A stretch of DNA of 64,000 nucleotides, from assembly GCF_014839805.1 (NCBI RefSeq), contig NC_051119.1, forward strand, positions 671,526-735,525. The letters run 5' to 3'. The notes beneath the pieces are model-generated. The model was not told the origin of the DNA and did not search any database. It worked only from the letters and a program-made list of their open reading frames with translations. Both the position numbers and the translations under genes were made by a program. Shown here piece after piece: positions 34,192 through 44,763 of the stretch. Every line of letters begins with the position of its first letter. Position 1 is the first letter of the stretch. This DNA comes from Manduca sexta (taxonomy: Eukaryota > Arthropoda > Insecta > Lepidoptera > Sphingidae).

Positions 34192-34284
34192 TGTTATCAG
34201 TACAAGAAACTAGTTCCATATTTTACTACAACATGGCGACGTTTTTAATTTCCACGCTATAGTTTTAAATGTTTAGAACGTATT

Positions 34285-34430
34285 TCTTACTAATATAAAT
34301 GTGAAAGTGTGTAATGATGTTTGGATTTTTGTTTACAGTACACGCAGAAGCTAAACGGATTTGGATGAAATTTGACACGCAGATAGACCATTTCCTCGAC
34401 CAACATATAGGTTGCATTTTATCCTAAATT
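34285..34430 (+). repeat. Helitron-like 5' fragment
   Basis: ACTAATATAAATGTGAAAGT then AAACGGATTTGGATGAAATT, as in the copy at 51290; 3'-truncated. Confidence 0.5.
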
Positions 34431-34434
34431 CACA

Positions 34435-34640
34435 TTAAAAATTGTAGCCAGTGTAACTACCAGACATAATAAGACATAACACCTCGTGTCTCAAGATGGC
34501 GAACGCAGTGGAATACCAAACAAAACTTAGTAAATCAAGGCATTGGATGGTGTTTCTACTGTTTATGTGCGGTCGTATCGATAACAACCAGGCGAACGAC
34601 AACTTCGTCACGTCATTGAAAACCAAAAAAAAAATATTCG
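34435..34640 (+). repeat. Repeat family E, copy 3
   Basis: GTGTCTCAAGATGGCGAACG to AACCAGGCGAACGACAACTT. Both strands carry short open frames across it which are repeat shadows. Confidence 0.7.
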
Positions 34641-35323
34641 AAACCGTGATTAACCCCATGCACCCCATCATCCACTTCACGTTGATTTCACTCTTCCGAG
34701 GGTCGAGAATCATCAGAGAATTACCTTGTTATGCGTGGTGTGTCATTTACTCTGGCTTTAGGCAACAGGAGCAGTTTCAGTGACCCTTGTGCTGAGTGTG
34801 GGATCTGATCAATCCAGCGCATTGAGGTCTTCCCTCTCGGTCTCTTGTCATCCAACTTTTCCATTAGTTGTAAACAACCCAAAAATTTTCCTGCAGGCAT
34901 ATGATGGGGCCTTAGCTATGTATCAAGCTTGAGTTCTTCAAAGATCTACAGGTTATGCTATAAACAGAGGCCTTTGGAAGAGGCAAACCGGACAACAGCC
35001 GGGGACTACACGATTATTTTTTTTTATTTTGTTGTATTTTTTTTTGCTATCGCCTAGGGTCTCTTCGTTTAGGTTAGCCAATGGCCATAAATAATTATAA
35101 TAAAGACATTATCTATGACACAGAGATACGAATGATTCATGCACGCTATAATTCATTTTTACACATAATGACCGTAAACAAGAATATCTTAAACAATAAT
35201 TAAAGATTCGATGCAGAATAACACGCACACGCATGTCGAAACAAAAGATAAGTTAAATATGAAATTAGACGTTATTCCATCTATCACGTGGTCTTAAGTG
35301 AAGAGTGGCGCAAACAAAAAATA
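34641..35323. other. Non-coding, nothing recognised
   Basis: Possible LINE-like scraps at 34800-34990 but no readable domain. Confidence 0.35.
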
Positions 35324-35566
35324 TCACGCATTTATCCCCGAAGGGGTATGCAGATGCACCAAGGCACCCACTTTACGCCAAGTGTGTTCCGTCCCATCAT
35401 GTGATAGGGGGCGAGCCCATCGCCATATCGGGCACAAATATCAGACTCCGGGCTGATACTGAGCATAAAAACCCAAATATCACTCTGCCCAACCCGGGAT
35501 TCGAACCCGGGACCTCAGAGCGCTATCGTACCGCGCATGCAGTACAACTACGCCACCGAGGCAGCC
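35324..35566 (-). mobile_element. tRNA-derived SINE family A, full length
   Basis: Closest in sequence to the 14221 copy: GCCTCGGTGGCGTAGTTGTA head, GGTTCGAATCCCGGG B box, and the ATAAATGCGTGAT end. I see no convincing target duplication. Confidence 0.85.
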
Positions 35567-35614
35567 TTGTAGCGACATCAACTAAGAATTATAAATCATT
35601 AAGATGATATTTTG

Positions 35615-35830
35615 CGGATGGTAGGATATATTTTATATCCGCCTGGATAGCGACCGTACACAAGGCGTTAAAACCCGCCATAGTGGCCTACGTAAGTGTG
35701 TTGCATTCCGGGATCAGCCTGTGTATATCTAGGCATAATTGTCTACTGCCCGGGGACTATCATCTCTCGACAATCTATTGGACCCTACTCTACTTACCAT
35801 AAAGTGCAGAGGGGTTATTTGCCGTGACGT
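35615..35830 (+). mobile_element. Repeat family B copy
   Basis: Starts GGTAGGATATATTTTATATC and keeps CCGTACACAAGGCGTTAAAA and ACTTACCATAAAGTGCAGAG. A short piece around the GTCGAC arms is deleted. Confidence 0.72.
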
Positions 35831-36202
35831 AAAAAAAAAAATTAAAAAAAATAAGAGATTTTTAGTTATAATGTTATTATTAGCTGTGCTGCAAAATGCG
35901 TCACAACAGACATTCACACATGTTGCTTGGCGACAGAAATAATGATTGCCAAATTTTGGCTCACGTCTAACAACTTTACTAGGCACAAACCAATAATTAC
36001 AGGATTAAAATATGTAGACAAATAACTGTAAGTAATTTAAAACTTCATCTGGTCTTTTGATAACAAATCCTAAATTTCATGTTTGTAAATAATAAAAATG
36101 TTTTAATTTACTCGAGCGTTGTGATTTCTGATATTTATATATTTTTCTTCGATTTGTTCATGGCTTTGCTTTTATAACATCCATCCCAAGAAAATTTTAT
36201 AA

Positions 36203-36400
36203 AACAAAGTCCCCTTTTCTGGCCGTCTGTATGTTATCGATTTTCTCAAAATCTACTAAAGGGATTTTTATGAAATTTGGTATGGAAATAGTTTAAGTCT
36301 CTGGATAGGTTATAAGTTACTTTCCATCCGGGAAAATATATACCGGAAGTTTTATCCCGGAATACCCCTTCACGCAGGCGAAGCCGCGAGAAAAAGCTAG
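36203..36400 (+). mobile_element. Helitron-like non-autonomous element
   Basis: AAAGTCCCCTTTTCTGGCCG at the 5' side, TCAAAATCTACTAAAGGGAT in the body, and GCAGGCGAAGCCGCG hairpin then CTAG at 36397-36400. Confidence 0.7.
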
Positions 36401-37585
36401 TAACTTATAATAGCACTCAGTTTTTAGATCCAAATATACTCTAAAGCTTCATAGTACATGTTACTTAAAAGGAATAGGTTATTTAAAATAAAAAAGTGTT
36501 AAATTTATATTAGAACCTCATTTCGCATAATCTTATGGTAGGTTAGACATACTAGTAGTATAAACTAGTCTAGATTAGGTCAAGTTTGAAGTTCTAACTT
36601 ACCTACTTGAACATTTAAAGTATACTGATACAGGTGACCTACTTCTATGCTTATGAGATAACGAAAATTAAAGAGCTACCTAAAATTAAAATCTTCATAA
36701 AACCGTTTCATGAATTATAAAGAATCAAATTACAACATAAAATTTAATAATAAAAGAACTAACGAAATACCGTAGTGTTTTTGCACTATAAATCAAAAAA
36801 TATCCGAAAACATGGAGTTTTATTGTAAACCTGACTTTCTTTGGCCCCTTTACCTAGAAATCCATTTTTATTAATTTAACACACAAATAGATCAAGACCT
36901 AAATTCATTATTAGTATTTATCACAGAAAATACACAAAGGTAATTTTATTCACGAGTAATGCATTTTTAGGAGGACTTATAAGTTACTAATAATAATTAC
37001 AAACCTCTTTTTTCTAAACAATCACTAGTTAATAAACAATATGCAATTAATGCTTTAGTTTATTTGAATTGCAACTATGGACCACCACGAAACATAGTTC
37101 ATTGTACTTGTATACATTGAGGATATGTACTAACATTATAAATCGGAATGATTTTGCTTGGAAGCGATAAATTCTGAAACACAATTACAATCAAAAAAAT
37201 TTATTTTTTTTTATTTATTTTTAGAAGCTATCTAGTTAAAATTGGAACAAAAAAACATCGTATTTCTAGAATATGTTTAATATCTTTACTTTGATTGTTT
37301 ACATTTTTTATAATGTGCAAAAAGGCCAAACTGCGTGATGGTAGAAATAAACAGAGCACCGGGCCTGATGATCACCAGAGACCTTGTATAATCATGCTAA
37401 TATTAATAATAACCTAAGACAATAAATCAACACGGAACAACATCACTGATGACAAATACAATAATATTTGGCATTGAAAAAGTATTTATAAACGTGTAAA
37501 GAAGCCTGCACAATGCACATACAGTCAAATAAATAGACTCGTGTTCTGTTAATGAAACCTAACTCAATCGAAATGTGTGTAAGAT
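36401..37585. other. Non-coding, nothing recognised
   Basis: Very AT-rich. No gene or repeat family matched. Confidence 0.4.
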
Positions 37586-37735
37586 ATTGCTGGTGGTAGG
37601 ATATATTTTATATCCGCCCGGATAGCGACCATACACAAGGTGTTAAAACCCGCCATAGTGTCACATGTAAATGTGTCACGTTTCGGAATCAGCCTGTGTA
37701 TATTCTATTGGAGTCCACTCCACTTACCATCGGGA
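37586..37735 (+). mobile_element. Repeat family B copy with internal deletion
   Basis: 5' half intact (GGTAGGATATATTTTATATC to GGAATCAGCCTGTGTATA), then directly TCTATTGGAGTCCACTCCAC. The GTCGAC palindromic part is missing. Confidence 0.7.
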
Positions 37736-37774
37736 GGAATAGGTTAACTTTGCCATGCACGTTTAAAAAAGGTT

Positions 37775-37865
37775 TCATCCAAATCCGTTCAGTACTTTTT
37801 TCGTGAAAGAAAAACAAACATCCATCCATCCTCACAAACTTTCTCATTTATAATATTTGTAGGAT
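37775..37865 (-). repeat. Helitron-like fragment
   Basis: GTTTCATCCAAATCCGTTCA to TATAATATTTGTAG, as in the copy at 15305. Confidence 0.5.
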
Positions 37866-38181
37866 AATTCGGTTATTGCGTCTGTTTATCTGGAAACTGC
37901 AGCTAGTGACGTCACCTGTTTACATAAAAATACGACAGACATTCATATTGTGCACTCGTCCTGCAGAAATCGTGACATCTTTTTGTATTACCGACACTTC
38001 ATATTAGATCACTACTGTAAAGGAATGCATTTAACGCGGCCACGTAATGGCGCGTAAAAACACGATCGCGCGGTGCCCATATTAAAACTTATTGGATGTG
38101 CGCAGATTGGCGATTTTTAATTGCAAAGGTAAATAGATGCTTTAGGAACTGTCAGAAATTATACTAAACAATATCCTTTAT

Positions 38182-38346
38182 GATTTCTTATGTTTACGCG
38201 AATTTTGGATATTGAAATTAAACTATTTTTCGGATTTTATTGCGATTTTTATATTTTAATTTCCTCCCCAATAACTTTATAATATAAAAGAGAAAATTAA
38301 AATATAAAAACCGCGATCAAATCTGAAAAATAATTTAATTTTAATG
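38182..38346. mobile_element. 165-bp foldback derivative of the Penelope-like element
   Basis: TCCTTTAT occurs at both flanks (38174-38181 and 38347-38354). The element is the TGTTTACGCGAATTTTGG terminus folding back on AAACCGCGATCAAATCTG. It has lost the hammerhead-like core seen in the 21444 copy. Confidence 0.7.
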
Positions 38347-39464
38347 TCCTTTATATTGTAAATGTTGAAAAATGTTCATTATATTTGGATGTTATAAGTA
38401 AACACAGAAATTGCTAAATATATTTAAATGCATTTAGTCACACGGATAAACCCTCTCCTGGATTAACTTTAGACAAACCAAAAAGGTACAAAAAACGCTA
38501 AAAACATGTCACGGAAACATGTAAGTCTAAACTTTATTTAAACAATAGACATAGAACATATATCATCGCTCCTAAAGTCACAAAAGTCGCTGCTGTTTTC
38601 AAATCGGCCGTCTGTGGCAAACCTTACAAGGAATATATGAATAAAAATACTTTCAAATGTGGATTCCACACTGTCTACTGCGTTGTGTAAATGTCCTTTG
38701 CATATTGCATTCAAGGGAGTGTAGGATTGAGTCATGACTCGAATTGGCCTCTTTAAAACTAAGACGCACAAATGAACTCAAAAGTCACCATATTTTTTTG
38801 TTTTCATTGAACTGTAGACATATTTATACAGTATGAATGTGTTCGACAAAGCACCGTTGTCTACAGAAAATAATAAAACCCATGCTTTATTTTATTTATT
38901 TTGATGGCTCTCGTCATACAGACCTTCATGCCGAGTTGGTCACTTCATTCATGGCATGTATCACATTTATATTTTTTTCCTCTTTATTCTTTTATTAAAG
39001 ATATCTGCTTGTTTTACGTCCGTCACCAAAAATCATTCTATCGTTAAATGCTGTTGCATTTCGTACGGTAAGATTTCAGGTGGCTTCAACAACCCTCTCT
39101 CAGTCCCTACTGATTTCCTGACATTGTTCGTATATTTAAAAAATGGAAATCACTCAGCAGGTGACCTACTAGTTTGGCTGTCGGCTAAAGTGCCGTTGCA
39201 GTTAACACCACCTGAACAAACAACGTTTCTGCCACATATTGATGCAAACGGTAGTCCTGTTTTGACATTGTAGCCCATGCACGCTTTAAGCCTTCAATCC
39301 TCTACTATACAGATACTACAAAGAGGCTACACTGCACCTGATGGTAACTAGAATGGTGTCGGCACAACAGGTTAGTTAAATATTTCTTTAAAATACTTTT
39401 ATCATAAATGTATGTTAACTAAAATGTAAAAGAAACAGAACAAAAACGCAATAAATAAGTTATG
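38347..39464. other. Non-coding, two unexplained open stretches
   Basis: A plus-strand frame at 38956-39273 and a minus-strand frame at 38538-38771 show no recognisable domain. No gene is supported. Confidence 0.35.
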
Positions 39465-39672
39465 TAGCCAGACTTCACACGCCCTCAAAATTTAGAGAAA
39501 TTTTTAACTATGCAGGTTTCGTCACGGTATTTTCCTTTACCGTTAAAGCAAGCGATAATTCATAAAGAATACAAACTTTATTTACAAAAGTCAGACGTTT
39601 GTGAACTTGGGTTTTGAACCTGCAGACATTCGTCTCGGCAATTCGTTCCACACCCAACTAGGCTATCGCCAC
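39465..39672 (-). mobile_element. SINE family C, truncated at its 3' part
   Basis: Minus-strand copy with CCTGCAGACATTCGTCTCGG and the head ACCCAACTAGGCTATCGCC. The tail beyond AGACTTCACACG is missing. Confidence 0.68.
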
Positions 39673-39984
39673 TACTACGAGACGCTTACCGCTAGATAAA
39701 TGATTAATAGTCTTCTAATATAAATGATACTAAAGAATAAAATATTAATGTGGCGCCAACATAAAAAAAAAACTTACTCGGCTGGTTAAAAACCTTGTTA
39801 GACTCGTTGTAATGATGAATACCATACTATAACACTTTATATCCACTATTATTTGTTAAAATATTTCCTCTTTACATATTGAGTAAAAAAACTAGTTACT
39901 TATACAGTTAAAAATATTTAAAGGTCCAGCAAACATTGTAAGCTTAGTTTTCAGTAGAGTTCCTTTAAGTACGAAACGAGGATT
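39673..39984. other. Non-coding, nothing recognised
   Basis: AT-rich; no supported gene. Confidence 0.35.
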
Positions 39985-40129
39985 TGCCGTTGGTAGGATA
40001 TATTTTATATCCGCTCGGATAGCGACCACCGTACACAACGTGTTAAAACCCGCCTATGCCATCGTGGTCCACATAAGTGTCGAGTTCTGGGATCAGGCTG
40101 TATAATATATCCGGTACCAACAGGCCAAC
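39985..40129 (+). mobile_element. Repeat family B 5' half
   Basis: GTTGGTAGGATATATTTTAT to CCAACAGGCCAACATAGCTG, where it stops abruptly against MITE D sequence. Confidence 0.68.
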
Positions 40130-40266
40130 ATAGCTGTCAAAAACATCACCGGTTCCTAGTTTAAACCTTATTAAGAGTTAAGATGGCGGGTTTTGACTTA
40201 CAGCTGATCGAGTAAATTTGTGTTTTAACTAAGCATAGCTTTGCCAATTTTTTATAAGTACGACTG
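40130..40266 (-). mobile_element. MITE family D, inverted and truncated
   Basis: CAAAAACATCACCGGTTCCT to TTTTTATAAGTACGACTGAT on the plus strand. The right terminal repeat is kept; the other end is lost at the junction with family B. Confidence 0.68.
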
Positions 40267-40677
40267 ATTGTATAAAGGTATTTACGTTAATAAAACATAT
40301 TGTCTAAAACATCAACCAGTTACTTATAACAGTTTGAAAAGATTTAAAGATCCAGTAGAGTTCCTTTTAAACGCGGAACCCAAACAAGGCGTAGAATTCG
40401 AACAAGTCCAATCACAATAAATTCGTATCAAAAATTGCCGAATCAATTCGCAATAACCATAAAGCATTTAGAAAATTGGAGTTAATAATAGAAACCAGTG
40501 GTTCATTTTCTAATTTAAATTCCTCTATATTTTATCACTAGCCTTGGAATTCTAATGGTGGCATTACCCTAAATGAATATTAAGAGGCCCTTTAATTATG
40601 TGGGTTTATTACTTTTTCCGGTTTATAATATTTATTTATCAGACAATTAATTTATTATATCTATCTACAAGAATTAT
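40267..40677. other. Non-coding, nothing recognised
   Basis: AT-rich; no supported gene. Confidence 0.35.
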
Positions 40678-40726
40678 GTACACACACGCACACACACACG
40701 CGCGCATGCACGCACGCAGAGACACA
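40678..40726. repeat. CA-rich microsatellite
   Basis: Imperfect (CA/CG)n run beginning GTACACACACGCACACACAC and passing into CGCACGCAGAGACACAC. Confidence 0.85.
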
Positions 40727-40910
40727 CCTTTTATTCCGAAACTAATGAACCCACTTTCCACCGTGTGTATTCCGTCCCATGTAATAGGGGGGAAACCTAT
40801 CGCCATATCGTACACAAATTCCAGATTCCTGGCCGATATTCAGTAGAAAAACTTAATATAACTGCCAGATCCAGGAGTCGAACCTGAGACCTGAGCATTG
40901 CAGTCGTACC
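40727..40910 (-). mobile_element. SINE family A, diverged
   Basis: Conserved GTATTCCGTCCCATGTAATA and CTATCGCCATATCGTACACA blocks and a degenerate B box (AGTCGAACCTGAGACC). Confidence 0.65.
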
Positions 40911-41419
40911 GTAGCAATACCAAAAATGTTGAATTAGAAAGCATTGCGTAGGACGTGTAGGACGCCTTCCAGTTAGGTGAAGTGATAATTTGCGTAAGAT
41001 CGCTGGCAGAAACTTAATGCGATAAATGATCATCATCATTGGAAATTAACATCTACGTGAGATGATTAAGTAGCGTTTGTAGAAGATGCGAGGTACGATA
41101 TATACCTACGCTGGTGACTTATCAGACCGATTCTAGCCTGAAAGATATGACCACAGTTTTGGCAGCGGATTTCTATATTTGTGTATAGTGCGGGTAAAAC
41201 GGGGTAGTCGCGCTGTAGCCTGTAGCCCACAAGCGCGAAATTCGGCGCAGGCGACCAGGCGTTATATGCGATAAATCAATGACAGAGTAATATGGCCAAT
41301 ATTAGACCAAGCCGATGTCTAGGAGCGGACTGGTAAAGGTGATGCATGGCACTTCATTGCGCTTGTCAATCTAATACTTGAGATGTTGTCTCATAATGCC
41401 TAGAACCCATAACCAACCT
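40911..41419. other. Non-coding, nothing recognised
   Basis: Mixed composition, GC-richer than its surroundings at 41160-41260. No supported gene. Confidence 0.35.
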
Positions 41420-41797
41420 CCTCCTAGCCGAATTTCGACCACCGCGGCCAATCTCAACGGAGATCAGCCACGCAGGACATATTACACCGGTCAACACGAT
41501 TTTTGAGTCTGTCTCCTGAATGTGAAATTTTGGTTTTTCCTATGTTACAAATAAATAAAAAAATAACTGTTCCGATCAAAGTTAGCTTTTATAGAAACTA
41601 GAGCAATTTTACTGAGTTTCAAAAAACACATACAATTTTTTATACTTTCTCTGTAATTTTACTTAATATTACGATAAACAAAGTTTTTATTGAACATCAA
41701 AGTCTTTTTTATACAAGAATTGTGACTAATAATAATTAAAAACAAATAGAAAATAACTAAAAATCATGTTCAAAAATGTTTTTTTTTAATGGATCTT

Positions 41798-42555
41798 TTA
41801 TGTTTGTGTGCGTATAAATCCCCAAATGTAATCTCCCATCATACTCTCGTTGTACTGCCCTTGGTAATGTCGTTCAAAGTTCATCACATCTTGGTAAAAA
41901 CGTTCTCCCTGCTCCTCTGAATAGGCACCCATATTATCTTTAAATTTGTCCAGGTGAGTATGTAGCATATGAAGTTTATGGGACATTCTGCAGCCCATCA
42001 ATTTAAAACTTTCAAGCATAGTTTCAATGAACTCTTCATAATTGTCGACTCTGTGATTTCCAAAAGAACAATTGACTACTGCTTTCAGACGCTTCCAGGA
42101 TTATTTTTCATAAGCAATAAGGAATTTTGTGAAATCATCGCTGTTCATTATTTGTTTTATTTGTGGTCCAACGAAAATACCTGTTTTAACTTTAGCTTCA
42201 GATAATTTGGGAAAAAATCTCTTTGAATATTCAATAGCTTCAGAATTATGATTTAGAGCTTACACAAATTGCTTCATTAGCCCTAACTTTATATGTAACG
42301 GTAGCAACAATATTTATTTAGGCTCTACTATTGGTTTCACTTTCACATTATATTTTCCAATTTGAAATTAACACAAGCACCGTGAGGCACCCATTTCTTA
42401 TCTTGATTCCGTATTTTGAGGTTATAATAAACGTCATAGGCTTCGCAATGCTTCAAAATCGTTGCCAAAGAAAATTTCTTGCTTCTTAGTTTAATAAATT
42501 CACCGCAAATAAAACAGAATTAATCAACATCCTGTTTACACTTTCTTGGTGCCAT
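41798..42555 (-). pseudogene. Broken gene of a multicopy arthropod transposon-type protein family (starts MAPRKC)
   Basis: Reading the minus strand from ATG near 42555: MAPRKCKQDVD, a stop, FCFICGEFIKL (CxxC), a frame break near 42350, then LLLPLHIKLGL, a stop, SEAKVKTGIFVGPQIKQIM, a stop, and finally FKLMGCRMSHKLHMLHTHLD and YSEEQGERFYQDVM. I recognise this as the N- and C-terminal parts of a protein family present in many near-identical copies in arthropod genomes. The middle, several hundred residues, is deleted. At least three stops plus one frameshift make it non-functional. Confidence 0.72.
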
Positions 42556-42726
42556 TTTCTAACCAAGTACGACATAAAAGTCGGTTGTTATAACTCAAAT
42601 ATACTTTTTTTTAAATAGTAATAGACTAGTAAACACTTACTACTGCCGTTCAGACATAATTCACAATTTGCAATTAAAATGATCAAAATGCTACCGCCTA
42701 TTGCGCATAAGAATCAATTAAAATCT

Positions 42727-43022
42727 TTAAGGCGATACCTCAAGGTCCATTTTCATACATTTTGTTTCGGCTTTAATCTGGGTAACTAAACAAGTATTGG
42801 CAAGTAAAGAATTTAAATTCACGTCTAGTTAGTGATTAGTTCTCGCAGTTGAAAGAAAAATGTAAAAATAATTAATAATCATGGATATTTCGGCCTTTAA
42901 AATTTAATATGACGAAATTTTAAATGCAGAAATATCCATGATTATTAATTATTTTTTTTCTGCGAAACTAACTAACTACAGAAACAAAATGTATGAAAAT
43001 GGACCTTGAGGTATCGCCTTAA
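42727..43022. mobile_element. TTAA-flanked foldback MITE, copy 2
   Basis: Starts and ends with TTAA; the first and last 40 bases after TTAA are perfect inverted repeats (TTAAGGCGATACCTCAAGG...). It is inserted inside the 1.68-kb element, upstream of its broken gene. The core matches copy 1 (926-1182) in reverse orientation. Confidence 0.82.
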
Positions 43023-43285
43023 AACGTACTTATCAACATAAATCAGACAAAAGCAAACTTTAAGAGTTAAAAATGGGTATCCGAGTGTTTTTCGATGTTT
43101 GGATTCAGAATTCAAGCATTAGAACAGAAACACACAAAAAAAAAAATTTTTTGTCGACCTGTGTTATAGTACACAAGTATGTGCAATACACAAGCACTCT
43201 CTGTTCCTTCTTATAGTCTGATAAGACAGCAAGCCGACGTGACCGGAGAGAGTTCAGGCGCAGGACCAAAAGCTTTACGTGCTTT

Positions 43286-43755
43286 TCGATAATGTCTAGT
43301 AATGACCCTACCTACAATGTCGTTTAAATCGGAACACAATAAGTACTTGCAAAACGTAGCTTGGCGACTAAAATAAACATTGTGTTGGTACCTACCTAGC
43401 CGTCTGTCTCATACAAATACCCACCACATACCGAATGATAGTCGTTGGTGGTCAGATTGCATATTTCATTGATTCAGAGGTATGTTTATGCGCAATAATT
43501 TTTAGTAGGTAACTCATAAAATTGATTTACGTACTGTTTTTGCGTACTGCAATAAATATTGCGATGCATGCCAAATCGCCAGACGGTCATGAAGGCGACC
43601 TTGGCCCATTTGAAAAACATCAGGGTCACTGTGTGAAGTGGCCTCCAAATCACCTGGAGTATGGGTACCTACCCAGCATATAGTGAAATTACGATATATT
43701 GTCAAATATCATTAGTTGTTCGCCTTTATTGATTTATTTCCTTACACTTCATCTT
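43286..43755. other. Non-coding, nothing recognised
   Basis: No supported gene. Confidence 0.35.
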
Positions 43756-44034
43756 CTATATATATAAATATGAATTCCTATTTCCCTTGGTCACGCCATC
43801 ACGCGTGAACGGCTGGACCGATTTCACTATTTTTTGTTGTTGTGTTTGTTATTGTCGGGAGAAGGTTCTTATGATAGAAAAAAAATCAAAAAAATTGCGC
43901 GGAAAATTTAAGAAAACTTAACGAAAAATTAATTTTATATAACTGTCAATTGTTTGAAATCACTGTCAGCGATTGACAGAATGCGCGCTACAAAATTCAT
44001 AGTTAAAACGGGCCAACGTCTGTCAGGTCAACAA
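43756..44034 (+). mobile_element. Non-autonomous Helitron, decayed 3' end
   Basis: TCTATATATATAAATATGAA start, TTGGTCACGCCATCACGCGT block, and TCTGTCAGGTCAAC followed by AAAA where CTAG would be. Confidence 0.72.
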
Positions 44035-44129
44035 AATAAAATTTTGTACATAGGCGGACTAATGCCGTAGGCATTCTCTCCCAGTCAACCTCAGAGCGAA
44101 GCAGAGATTAGCGAGGTAGGTGCATCAAA

Positions 44130-44330
44130 GATGGCTTTTACAGTTTTGTCTTCACAAATATCGTGAGAAAACCCACATACCTGAGAATTCTACACTAGAA
44201 TTTCGAAGGCATTTGAAGTCTGTCTGCACTAGGCCAGCGTGGTGGATTAAGTTCTAAACCCTTTCAGTAGTAGAGGAGCCCATCCGTGTGACTCTGACTA
44301 CATAATACACTAAAGATATTATTATCATAT
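44130..44330 (+). mobile_element. SINE family C, truncated
   Basis: Body and tail (ACTAGGCCAGCGTGGTGGAT, TTTCAGTAGTAGAGGAGCCC). Head missing. Confidence 0.62.
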
Positions 44331-44409
44331 TATACTATAAATGTAAAACTATAACATGAGTTAGGTATCTGGCCAGCAGAATCGAGAGAAATGGAGTAGA
44401 GCATTAGAG

Positions 44410-44545
44410 ACATGAGAAGCAAGAATTATGATGCATGTAATCCTTTCTCCTGACTGTCTCAATCTTCCTCAGGACTTAACGCTCTGCTACAAGGAGCTTG
44501 GTTTCCTCTTTGAGTGTCCAAGCCTCACAGCTGTACAAAATGGGT
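44410..44545 (-). pseudogene. Non-LTR retrotransposon reverse-transcriptase tail fragment
   Basis: The minus strand encodes CEAWTLKEETKLLVAER, a stop, then LRKIETVRRKD. This is the C-terminal stretch after the RT domain in LINE polymerases (the 'YGCEAWTL...RVLRKI' pattern). Only about 40 residues remain. Confidence 0.6.
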
Positions 44546-44552
44546 CGTACTA

Positions 44553-44763
44553 TACATATTATAAAATAAAGTCCACTTTTCTGTCTGTCTGTATGTTATC
44601 AATTTTCTCAAAATCTACCAAACCGATTTTTATGAAATGTAATATGGAGATAGTTTAAGACCTTAGAAAGTTAAAAGGCTACTTTCTATTCCGGGAAAAT
44701 ATATAGCAGGACTTTTATCTCGGAAAACTCCGTCACGCGGGCGAAGCTGCGAGCAAAAGCTAG
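44553..44763 (+). mobile_element. Helitron-like non-autonomous element
   Basis: AAAGTCCACTTTTCTGTCTG, TCAAAATCTACCAAACCGAT, then the CGCGGGCGAAGCTGCG hairpin and CTAG at 44760-44763. Confidence 0.72.

Larger units (their letters stand above)
41485..43163 (-). mobile_element. 1.68-kb DNA transposon-like insertion with TTA target duplication
   Basis: Borders are set by comparison with the empty site at 45852-45854. Ends are CACCGGTCAACACGATTTTT on the left and, reverse-complemented, CACAGGTCGACAAAAAATTT on the right, that is, short imperfect inverted repeats. TTA is duplicated at 41482-41484 and 43164-43166. It holds a broken minus-strand gene (41798-42555) and a TTAA MITE. A 3-bp TTA duplication fits PIF/Harbinger or CMC-type elements; I cannot decide between them. 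Confidence 0.8.
41420..43285 (+). repeat. Repeat family F copy, split by a DNA element
   Basis: The left part (41420-41484) ends GATCAGCCACGCAGGACATATTA and the right part (from 43164) starts TTATAGTACACAAGTATGTG. The unsplit copy at 45785-45912 joins the same two sides with a single TTA. Confidence 0.8.

Noticed and set aside
38956..39273. 105-codon frame with a hydrophobic N-terminus resembling a signal peptide
   Set aside because: No ATG context of note, no domain, and no neighbouring exons; AT-rich sequence often encodes Phe/Leu/Ile runs by chance.
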